This document shows positions 5,065-10,174 of a DNA stretch of 10,174 nucleotides, one piece after another. The notes below the pieces were generated by a model, which ran no database searches, was not told where the DNA came from, and saw only the letters and a program-made list of their open reading frames with translations. The first letter of the stretch is position 1. Every line of letters starts with the position of its first letter. Made by a program: the position numbers and the translations under genes. The DNA is from Candidatus Aminicenantota bacterium (lineage in GTDB: Bacteria > Acidobacteriota > Aminicenantia > Aminicenantales > Aminicenantaceae), in contig JAFGNQ010000479.1 in the NCBI GenBank assembly GCA_016926925.1, positions 1-10,174 of the forward strand. Reading direction: 5' to 3'.

Positions 5065-8034
5065 CTATTTTTTCTGCTCATATGCCCTTAATCCCGAAAT
5101 TTCCCGTCCTTGAGCCAGTCGATGTAGCAGCGGTATCAAGTCCTCCATCAAGGCCGACTCCATTTGCATTCGATCCTTCCATCTCAGTTCCAGCGGCGCC
5201 AGCAGGTCGCTCAGACGTTCGCCGTCGAAGATCATCCGATCCATAATGCTCTCAACAAAGGATTTCAGTGATGCCATCCCCAGGCCGTGCTTGGAGGCGA
5301 TGGCCGCCAATTTGCGGGCATATTTCTCTTTTTTAAACCGTTCGTAACCCTGGCGGATATCCTGCTCGCTCAGGCCCTCACCGGCTTTCAGGATACCAAT
5401 GTATTCAATGATGTCTTCGCGCTCCTCCATGAGATTGGAAGTGGACGAGAGCAGTCCGACCAACTCTTCTCGGGTCATCTTCTGCCTGGCGGGTGCGGCC
5501 TGAGTGTAGCGGGCGATCAGGGCCATGATATAGTCGTAATCGATCACCGCCGAAGCAAAGAGGACGAATTCGAAGTCGAGTTGCTGCAATGGACCTGAGC
5601 CCTTTTCTTGTTCCTGTATCGGCTTGAGGCGTTGCGCAGTCTCCAAATAGACACCGCGAAAAGCCTGCAACTTGTCACTCGGGAGGATACGCTCGATGTC
5701 GTCGGCATTTTTTGCATTCAGGTCGGTGTATTGATCGAGCTTGGTCTTGAGACGCTGCACCTCCTTGAACAGGGTGATGAAATGGGCGCGCGCCTCGTCG
5801 CCCCTGAGGTTGGCGACCTCTTCAGGTTGGCAGGCCAGGCCTTGTGAGTTCATGAAGACATCCAGATCTTTAACAGCATTCTCAAGTTCAAGGATCACTA
5901 CATGAGCGGGATCGACCAGCCAGATCTCCTTGGCGCGGTTAGCGGCTTCCTTGCCGGAAAACAGGGCAATAGCCTTATCGACTGCCTCCATTTGCTGGCG
6001 GAAATCGAGCACGTTGCCATAGGGCTTGGTATCGTTGAGCACCCGATTGGTGCGTGACAATGCCTGGATGAGGCCATGATAATTAAGATTTTTATCGATG
6101 TACAGGGTGTTCAGGTATTTGGAATCAAATCCGGTGAGGAGCATGTCTACGACGATAACGACATCGATCTTCTGGGTTTGGGGCAGATCCCGATTCGGGT
6201 ATTGCTGGTCCTTGATGCGCTTCTGCACATCCTGATAATAGAGATCAAAATTGAAAAAGTCGTGGTTGGTGCCAAAGCGAGCGTTGTAGTCGGCGATGAT
6301 CGCTGTGAGTGCAGCTTTTTTCTTCTCCGGGGCCTCTCTATTGTCATCCTTTTCCTGGGGCAGGTCTTCCTGGATCTGCTGAATATCCCTGTTCCCGTCC
6401 GCTGGAGGCGAGAAGACGCAGGCAATGTTGAGCGGCCGAAAGAATTCATCTTCGGTCTGCTTCTGGGCCTGGGTCTCCGAGAACAGGCGGTGATAATCAA
6501 TGGCCTCATTGATGGATGCTGTGGCCAGGATCGCATTGAATTTGCGGCCGTTGGTGGCGGTGTTATGATTCTCCAGAATGGCTTCGACCACACCTTTGCG
6601 GGTCAGCGTCTCCCCGGAACGGAATCTGTCCCTCCCTTCTCCCTTAAAATAGTCGATATGAAAGCGCAGGACGTTCCTGTCCTCGATGGCGTGGGTGATC
6701 GTATATGTGTGGAGCCGTTTCTCGAAGATACTATCAGTAGTGACGAACGAGGCCTGTTGGCCCTCGACCTGCTGATAGTTGGCATTGTCCTCGAAGATCG
6801 GTGTACCGGTGAAGCCGAAGAGTTGGGCATTCGGGAAAAAATCCTTTATGGCCTTGTGATTCTCACCGAACTGGGAGCGGTGGCATTCATCGAAGATAAA
6901 CACCATGCGCTTTTCACGCAGCGGTTCCAATCGCTGCTTGAATTTACGCTTATTTTTGTCATCCAGGGCCAGTCCGAGCTTCTGGATGGTAGTGACGATG
7001 ACCCTGTCATCGTAATTTGTTGAGAGCAGACGGCGTACCAGGGTTTCGGTGTGAGTGTTCCCCTCGACACAGCCCGGCTGGAATTTGTTGAATTCTTCAC
7101 GGGTTTGGCGATCGAGGTCTTTGCGGTCCACCACGAACAGACATTTATCGATGTCTAGGTTGTTCTTGAGCAGGATGGAGGCCTTGAAGGAGGTCAACGT
7201 CTTACCACTGCCAGTAGTATGCCAGATATAGCCGTTGCCCCTATTTTGGTGAATGCAGTCGATGATGGCCTTCACCGCATAAATCTGATACGGACGCATG
7301 ATCAATAATTTTCGCTCGCTGAAGACCGAGACCATGTAGCGGCTGATCATTTCGCCGAGATCGCATTTAGGCAGGAATTTGTCAGCAAACAGGTCGAGGT
7401 GAGTGATTTTTTTATTGTCGATGTCTGCGTACTGGTAAAGCGGCAGGAATCTCTCATCGGCGTCAAAAGTGAAATGCTCTGCGTCGTTGTTGGCAAAGTA
7501 CCAAGTATCGCTATGGTTGCTGACGACGAACATCTGTATGAAGCAAAGCAGCGTATTGGTATAACCGTTGCCTGGGTCGTGCTTATATTCAACGATCTGT
7601 TGCATGGCGCGGCGCGGACTGATCGGCAGCGCCTTGAGTTCGATCTGAACGACAGGTATGCCATTGATAAGCAGGATCACGTCATAGCGTTGGAAGCTGT
7701 TTAAAGTATTGATGCGCAATTGGTTGATCACTTCGAAACTGTTTTTGCACCAATCCTTGAGATTCACCAGGGTATAATGCAACGGAGTGCCATCCTCGCG
7801 ATCGAAGGTATTGCGCTTACGTAGGTGCTGGGCATTGTCAAATACATTGGGGCTGATGATCTTCTCCATCAGCCTTGGGAATTCGCTCTCAGTCAGGTGG
7901 ACACGGTTGAGTTCCTCGAACTTGCTGCGAAAGTTCGCTTCCAGAGCATTCCGGTCGTGGATATCATCGCGGTATATATATTTTAGATCTTCCAGCTTTC
8001 TGAGCAGTTTTTGTTCGATTTCTTGTTCGGTCAT
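5065..8034 (-). CDS. hsdR: Type I restriction enzyme motor/endonuclease subunit HsdR
   Basis: A 989-residue subunit that translocates DNA with ATP and cuts at a distance when the R-M-S complex meets unmethylated sites. The N-terminal PD-(D/E)XK nuclease shows Arg-Tyr-Asp-Val-Ile-Leu (Asp118) and Gln-Ile-Glu-Leu-Lys (Glu132, Lys134), all three catalytic residues present. The superfamily 2 motor follows: Walker A Thr-Thr-Gly-Ser-Gly-Lys-Thr (273-279), Asp-Glu-Cys-His (382-385), Phe-Thr-Gly-Thr-Pro-Ile (408-413) and Gln-Ala-Leu-Ser-Arg-Thr-Asn-Arg (657-664). The C-terminal helical domain ends at about 989. Length and motif style match the EcoR124 (type IC) group, about 1000-1040 residues, the same group that carries prrC in E. 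coli. The ATG at 8034 has only a weak Shine-Dalgarno (GGACCG). It is the first gene of the operon, about 77 bases downstream of the predicted start site; its TAG stop lies inside the hsdS start region. It appears intact. Confidence 0.97.
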   Translation of the reverse strand: MTEQEIEQKLLRKLEDLKYIYRDDIHDRNALEANFRSKFEELNRVHLTESEFPRLMEKIISPNVFDNAQHLRKRNTFDREDGTPLHYTLVNLKDWCKNSFEVINQLRINTLNSFQRYDVILLINGIPVVQIELKALPISPRRAMQQIVEYKHDPGNGYTNTLLCFIQMFVVSNHSDTWYFANNDAEHFTFDADERFLPLYQYADIDNKKITHLDLFADKFLPKCDLGEMISRYMVSVFSERKLLIMRPYQIYAVKAIIDCIHQNRGNGYIWHTTGSGKTLTSFKASILLKNNLDIDKCLFVVDRKDLDRQTREEFNKFQPGCVEGNTHTETLVRRLLSTNYDDRVIVTTIQKLGLALDDKNKRKFKQRLEPLREKRMVFIFDECHRSQFGENHKAIKDFFPNAQLFGFTGTPIFEDNANYQQVEGQQASFVTTDSIFEKRLHTYTITHAIEDRNVLRFHIDYFKGEGRDRFRSGETLTRKGVVEAILENHNTATNGRKFNAILATASINEAIDYHRLFSETQAQKQTEDEFFRPLNIACVFSPPADGNRDIQQIQEDLPQEKDDNREAPEKKKAALTAIIADYNARFGTNHDFFNFDLYYQDVQKRIKDQQYPNRDLPQTQKIDVVIVVDMLLTGFDSKYLNTLYIDKNLNYHGLIQALSRTNRVLNDTKPYGNVLDFRQQMEAVDKAIALFSGKEAANRAKEIWLVDPAHVVILELENAVKDLDVFMNSQGLACQPEEVANLRGDEARAHFITLFKEVQRLKTKLDQYTDLNAKNADDIERILPSDKLQAFRGVYLETAQRLKPIQEQEKGSGPLQQLDFEFVLFASAVIDYDYIMALIARYTQAAPARQKMTREELVGLLSSTSNLMEEREDIIEYIGILKAGEGLSEQDIRQGYERFKKEKYARKLAAIASKHGLGMASLKSFVESIMDRMIFDGERLSDLLAPLELRWKDRMQMESALMEDLIPLLHRLAQGREISGLRAYEQKK

Positions 8035-8117
8035 TGATTCGGTCCGGTGAATACAGGAAAAAATTCTGTTGGCTGCATAACATTTTCATCCATCTTTCTT
8101 CCGCTCATGTAAATGAA

Positions 8118-8146
8118 ATGCTAGTCTGAAAAGCTTTATAAGTCAA
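8118..8146 (-). promoter_or_regulatory. Predicted sigma70 promoter of the hsdR-hsdS-prrC-hsdM operon
   Basis: On the minus strand TTGACT (8146-8141) is followed, after exactly 17 bases, by TAGCAT (8123-8118; four of six consensus positions). It sits about 77-85 bases upstream of the hsdR ATG and points into it. A 6-bp-arm palindrome overlaps the -35 box. This is pattern-based only; the -10 is imperfect. Confidence 0.5.
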
Positions 8147-8156
8147 GAGGTCTTGA
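8143..8156. promoter_or_regulatory. Palindrome overlapping the hsdR -35 box (possible operator)
   Basis: TCAAGA-GG-TCTTGA is a perfect inverted repeat with 6-bp arms and a 2-bp centre. Its left arm shares bases with the TTGACT -35 element of the predicted hsdR promoter, and its right edge is about 40 bp from the -35 of the divergent promoter. A dimeric repressor bound here could block the restriction operon. No controller (C-protein) gene is visible in the window, so any regulator would be encoded elsewhere. Confidence 0.3.
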
Positions 8157-8194
8157 GGAATGGATTGATAAAGGGTCAATTTATTTCCTCCCCC

Positions 8195-8223
8195 TTGACT
8201 TTCCCCTATCCTCCTCCTACAAT
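8195..8223 (+). promoter_or_regulatory. Strong sigma70-type promoter for the EVE-nuclease gene
   Basis: TTGACT (8195-8200), a 17-bp spacer and TACAAT (8218-8223) give five of six matches at each box with ideal spacing. Transcription should start near 8230, leaving a leader of about 40 bases before the ATG at 8271. The position rules out the earlier in-frame ATG at 8223, which lies in the -10 box itself. Confidence 0.75.
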
Positions 8224-8270
8224 TGATTTCCAATCGTTTCCCGAAAACGATTCTGACGGAGAAGGAGAAG

Positions 8271-9377
8271 ATGGCCTATTTTATTGACCTGTTTTCACCC
8301 GAGACCTATGAAGCGTTCAAGAATTCCTCTCAGGATATCTCAGGATTTCGAATCAGGCACAAATCATTGGCAAGCCGGATCAAGCCAAAGGATATCTTTG
8401 TCTGCTACTTGACCCGAGTATCCCGCTGGTGCGGTGTATTGGAGGTGTTGGAAGGACCTTTCATTGACCATACGCCGATCTTTATTCAGGAAAACGATCC
8501 TTTTGTGGTTCGCTTTCGAGTGCGTTCACTTGCCTGGCTCAATGTGGAAAAAGCCATCCCGATACATGATGATTTGATTTGGAACAATTTGTCGTTCACC
8601 AAAAATCTGGATAAAAAATCCATAGGATGGACTGGAAAGGTTCGAGGCAGTCTCGTTCAACTCGAGAATAGAGACGGGAAATTTCTCACGGAGCAATTGC
8701 TTGCACAAAAAACGGGAGCGAATCTATACCCTCTCGACGAACAGGATTTGAAGAAACTGGCACTGCATAAGGTTCTTAGAACAGATAAGGTTGTTTCCGT
8801 CACCGTGCCCGATGATGCAAAGGATATGGATGAAACCATACTCCCCTCTCAAGAAGCGGAGTCCAGGGAATCAATCAAAATGCAAGCGCTTCTCGCTCAA
8901 ATCGGCGCGCAAATGGGGATGTCGATCTGGATTCCCCGAGCAGACAGAGGCCCCGTTCTCAAGGAATGGAAGATCGGGATTGATCAATTGATCGACCGCC
9001 TCCCGCTCAATTATGATGACACCACCTTAAAGACAATCGAGCAGATCGATGTAATTTGGCTTTCCAGGCGCTCAATCGTTCGCGCATTCGAGATCGAACA
9101 CACAACATCGATATATTCCGGACTTCTTCGTATGGCCGACCTTCTTGCACTTCAGCCCAATATGGATATAAAACTTCACATCGTCGCACCGGAGCAAAAA
9201 CGGGAAAAAGTGTTTCAAGAGATCCGCCGTCCGGTCTTTTCACTCTTGGAAAAAGGCCCTCTGGCGGAGAGTTGCACCTATCTCTCCTATGACAGCCTTA
9301 AGGAATTGTCGACACAAAAGCATCTCTCTCATTTATCGGATTCCGTGCTTGACGAGTACGCCGAAGAGGCGGAATAG
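8271..9377 (+). CDS. EVE-domain / PD-(D/E)XK nuclease fusion, candidate modification-dependent restriction enzyme
   Basis: A 368-residue protein. Residues 1 to about 120 look like an EVE domain, a PUA/YTH-like fold that can hold a modified base in an aromatic pocket. It opens Met-Ala-Tyr-Phe-Ile-Asp-Leu-Phe-Ser-Pro-Glu-Thr, then Lys-Pro-Lys-Asp-Ile-Phe-Val-Cys-Tyr-Leu-Thr and Gly-Val-Leu-Glu-Val, with Trp53, Trp89 and Trp104 as pocket candidates. After a charged linker (about 180-200) comes a nuclease-like module: a helix with Gln210, Trp-Ile-Pro-Arg-Ala-Asp (220-225), Ile-Asp260-Val-Ile-Trp, then Phe-Glu274-Ile-Glu276-His-Thr-Thr. The last matches the D...(D/E)-x-(E/K) core of PD-(D/E)XK enzymes, with Glu in place of the usual Lys. 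Such EVE-nuclease fusions are thought to cut DNA carrying modified bases. The start was chosen because it has GGAGAAGGAG just upstream and a promoter 48 bp upstream. It is transcribed divergently from hsdR. Function is inferred from architecture. Confidence 0.78.
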   Translation: MAYFIDLFSPETYEAFKNSSQDISGFRIRHKSLASRIKPKDIFVCYLTRVSRWCGVLEVLEGPFIDHTPIFIQENDPFVVRFRVRSLAWLNVEKAIPIHDDLIWNNLSFTKNLDKKSIGWTGKVRGSLVQLENRDGKFLTEQLLAQKTGANLYPLDEQDLKKLALHKVLRTDKVVSVTVPDDAKDMDETILPSQEAESRESIKMQALLAQIGAQMGMSIWIPRADRGPVLKEWKIGIDQLIDRLPLNYDDTTLKTIEQIDVIWLSRRSIVRAFEIEHTTSIYSGLLRMADLLALQPNMDIKLHIVAPEQKREKVFQEIRRPVFSLLEKGPLAESCTYLSYDSLKELSTQKHLSHLSDSVLDEYAEEAE

Positions 9378-9526
9378 AAGAAGTGAAAGCCCTTCGGGGA
9401 CGGTGCAAGACTTTATTACTTTTTGAAACCGCAAGTGAATGTGAATGGAAGCAGATAAAAATTCAGGATCAAATTCGATGATAGATATCAGATAGATGGT
9501 AATCCATAGCTCCGGGAAATTCTTTG
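9378..9526. other. Non-coding spacer after the EVE-nuclease gene
   Basis: I see no gene here. A CCC-TTCG-GGG element near 9390-9400 is too short (3 bp) and lacks an adjoining T-run close enough to count as a proper terminator, although a T-rich stretch follows about 20 bases later. No repeats of note. Confidence 0.6.
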
Positions 9527-9556
9527 TTGACAATATCTGCGGAATCAGTAAATAAT
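9527..9556 (+). promoter_or_regulatory. Predicted sigma70 promoter of the small exported-peptide gene
   Basis: A perfect TTGACA (9527-9532) is followed after 18 bases by AATAAT (9551-9556; five of six). It leaves a leader of roughly 33 bases to the ATG at 9596, with AGAGGTGA immediately upstream of that start. Confidence 0.62.
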
Positions 9557-9595
9557 CTGTCGGAAATAGAATGGCTTTAATTTGAGAGGTGAATC

Positions 9596-9802
9596 ATGTT
9601 CGGGAGAATGATTTTGACCCTTGTTTTTTGCACGCAAGCATTTCTCTGCTTCGCCGGCCAGGAGACGATCTACCTTGCCGCCGGTGAGCAGGGATTGGAT
9701 CCCTTCACATCCAAGTTCGTGAACGGACGCTTTGTGCCGATTGTCCCCGAACGTCAGAAACCCCCAAGGGGACTGATTGAGAAACGGATAATTTTTCCCT
9801 AG
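9596..9802 (+). CDS. Small exported protein of unknown function (68 residues)
   Basis: The N-terminus is a textbook signal peptide: a short basic start (Met-Phe-Gly-Arg-Met), a hydrophobic core (about residues 6-18) and a likely signal peptidase I site after Cys-Phe-Ala (about 20). The mature chain would be about 48 residues, ending with a Pro/Arg-rich stretch (Val-Pro-Glu-Arg-Gln-Lys-Pro-Pro-Arg-Gly, 50-59). The two cysteines lie inside the signal segment, and there is no lipobox in the right place. The start has a good Shine-Dalgarno (AGAGGTGA) and the gene has its own consensus-like promoter, which is why I prefer it to the overlapping 119-codon minus-strand frame. I recognise no family. 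It could be a secreted peptide, an envelope stress protein or a lineage-specific orphan; a link with the defence genes is not shown. Confidence 0.6.
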   Translation: MFGRMILTLVFCTQAFLCFAGQETIYLAAGEQGLDPFTSKFVNGRFVPIVPERQKPPRGLIEKRIIFP

Positions 9803-9822
9803 AGCCCTTGAATTTCCCTTTT

Positions 9823-9843
9823 CGGGCGTATTCGATACGCCCG
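9823..9843 (+). terminator. Perfect 9-bp hairpin after the small gene (possible weak terminator)
   Basis: CGGGCGTAT-TCG-ATACGCCCG forms a 9-bp GC-rich stem with a 3-base loop, 20 bases after the stop of the small exported-protein gene. The following sequence (GTACGTTTC) has only a short T-run, so intrinsic termination may be weak. It could instead be an mRNA-end stabiliser or a protein-binding palindrome. Confidence 0.45.
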
Positions 9844-9874
9844 TACGTTTCATATCCTTTACTTCGGCGTAGAG

Positions 9875-9932
9875 GGGGTTCGATGCAAGCCGTATCAATT
9901 CCATATCCGAACCCCTACGAAAGCAGGGTTCG
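9875..9932 (+). promoter_or_regulatory. Two mutually exclusive stem-loops upstream of the last gene
   Basis: GGGGTTCG (9875-9882) can pair with CGAACCCC (9908-9915) across a 25-base loop. Seven bases of that same middle arm, CGAACCC (9908-9914), can pair with GGGTTCG (9926-9932) across an 11-base loop. The shared middle arm makes the two folds exclusive, as in attenuators and riboswitches. The next gene starts about 170 bases downstream. I could not match it to a known riboswitch or leader class, and it could also be a DNA-level repeat of a binding site. Confidence 0.35.
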
Positions 9933-10100
9933 ACAGAGGGCCGGGGGAATACGATTAAAATCCTTGCTTACCGCATAAAACTTGTCCGGAATCGGGTTAA
10001 AGGGCGCGGGAAAAAAGAAATTCCGCATTTTTTATGATTTTTTTGAAAATGTCCGAAAAATGTACTATCTATGTTTCTTACGTACTTTTTGGGGGAAATC
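9933..10100. other. Non-coding leader region of the last gene
   Basis: An AT-rich stretch with homopolymer A and T runs (about 10010-10050). A weak promoter-like pair, TTGAAA (10043-10048) and TATCTA (10066-10071) with 17-bp spacing, could start transcription of the gene at 10102. GGGGGAA (10091-10097) is a plausible ribosome-binding site. No coding sequence or RNA gene is recognised here. Confidence 0.3.
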
Positions 10101-10101
10101 A

Positions 10102-10174
10102 ATGTTTGAAAAAGAAGAGGTTTTACTAGATGGGAAGAAGTATATTCTGGACCGGGGGACCTGGATCGATGCCA
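10102..10174 (+). CDS. Start of an unrecognised protein, cut by the window end
   Basis: The frame opens Met-Phe-Glu-Lys-Glu-Glu-Val-Leu-Leu-Asp-Gly-Lys-Lys-Tyr-Ile-Leu-Asp-Arg-Gly and continues open for 24 codons to the window edge. The N-terminus is charged and soluble, with no signal peptide. GGGGGAA four bases upstream can serve as the ribosome-binding site. Too little is visible to name a family or confirm that it is coding. Confidence 0.45.
   Translation, partial: MFEKEEVLLDGKKYILDRGTWIDA

Larger units (their letters stand above)
3753..5081 (-). pseudogene. hsdS: Type I restriction-modification specificity subunit HsdS, interrupted by an in-frame TGA
   Basis: Reading through one internal TGA gives 442 codons, a normal HsdS length. 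Layout: conserved Val-Pro-Lys-Leu-Arg-Phe-Pro-Glu-Phe (11-19), target-recognition domain 1 (about 20-170), and a central conserved helix (174-212, Lys-Glu-Gln-Gln-Lys-Ile-Ala-Asp-Cys-Leu to Lys-Lys-Gly-Leu-Met-Gln-Lys-Leu-Phe-Pro). A second copy of Val-Pro-Lys-Leu-Arg-Phe-Pro-Glu-Phe (220-228) follows, then domain 2 and a second conserved helix at the C-terminus. HsdS reads the two halves of the DNA target and ties HsdM and HsdR together. Codon 336 is TGA where HsdS proteins usually have Gly in Gly-Leu-His-Thr; one G-to-T change in GGA explains it. Termination gives 335 residues lacking part of domain 2 and the distal helix. A TTG at 4061 could restart a 102-residue fragment but has no evident Shine-Dalgarno. 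The start overlaps hsdR by 17 nt and has AAGGG close upstream; Met7 (5063), 1 nt after the hsdR stop, is an alternative. Confidence 0.93.

Noticed and set aside
8223..8270. The earlier ATG at 8223 as the start of the EVE-nuclease gene
   Set aside because: It falls in the -10 box of the predicted promoter and has no ribosome-binding site. The family normally begins at the Met-x-Tyr-Phe-Ile-Asp residues encoded from 8271.
9385..9420. An intrinsic terminator after the EVE-nuclease gene
   Set aside because: The stem is only CCC/GGG around TTCG, and the T-rich stretch begins about 20 bases later, so it does not fit a rho-independent terminator.
9545..9904. A 119-codon minus-strand open frame overlapping the small exported gene
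   Set aside because: It has no recognisable domain, runs antisense to a gene with promoter, Shine-Dalgarno and signal peptide, and covers the hairpin region. It is most likely a chance frame.
9875..9935. A tRNA gene suggested by GTTCGA (T-loop-like) sequences
   Set aside because: No acceptor stem, anticodon arm or D-arm can be assembled around either GTTCGA copy. The pairings are with each other's complement instead.
1..10174. CRISPR array, insertion sequence, integrase or other mobility gene
   Set aside because: No regularly spaced repeats, transposase or recombinase motifs or terminal inverted repeats are visible. The only evidence for mobility is the broken mazG-like gene at the left edge.

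Overview
The window is an accessory defence locus. Most of it is a minus-strand operon of the EcoR124/EcoprrI (type IC-like) Type I restriction-modification family, read right to left: hsdR (8034-5065), hsdS (5081-3753), a PrrC/RloC-like anticodon-nuclease gene (3756-2638), hsdM (2635-1007) and a helix-hairpin-helix DNA-glycosylase-like gene (919-95). The first four genes overlap or nearly abut (17-nt overlap, 4-nt overlap, 2-nt gap), which implies one translationally coupled transcript. It most likely starts at a promoter near 8118-8146. hsdS carries one in-frame TGA at 4076-4074, where the family has the Gly of a Gly-Leu-His-Thr motif, so the full-length specificity subunit is broken unless the stop is read through or is a sequencing error.

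To the right, a strong divergent sigma70-type promoter (TTGACT, 17-bp spacer, TACAAT) drives a plus-strand gene (8271-9377). Its product looks like an EVE (PUA-like, modified-base-reading) domain fused to a PD-(D/E)XK nuclease, a layout that suggests a modification-dependent (Type IV-like) restriction enzyme. After it come a small plus-strand gene for a 68-residue exported peptide with its own promoter (9596-9802), a non-coding stretch of about 300 bases with a perfect hairpin and two mutually exclusive stem-loops, and the first 24 codons of an unrecognised gene (10102 to the window end).

On the left, bases 3-83 encode the N-terminal part of a MazG-like nucleotide pyrophosphohydrolase, cut off after about 27 visible residues. 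The break lies about a dozen bases from the stop codon of the glycosylase-like gene, so it looks like the left boundary of the inserted island.

Functional reading: HsdM and HsdS mark host DNA and HsdR cuts unmarked DNA. In the E. coli prr locus the PrrC nuclease is held silent by the Type I complex and released when a phage disables restriction. The glycosylase-like protein and the EVE nuclease could extend the system to phages whose DNA bases are modified or damaged. That combined role is inference. The host is a bacterium with mid-range GC, consensus-like sigma70 promoters and Shine-Dalgarno sites. TGA serves as a normal stop, and nothing here fixes the taxonomy.
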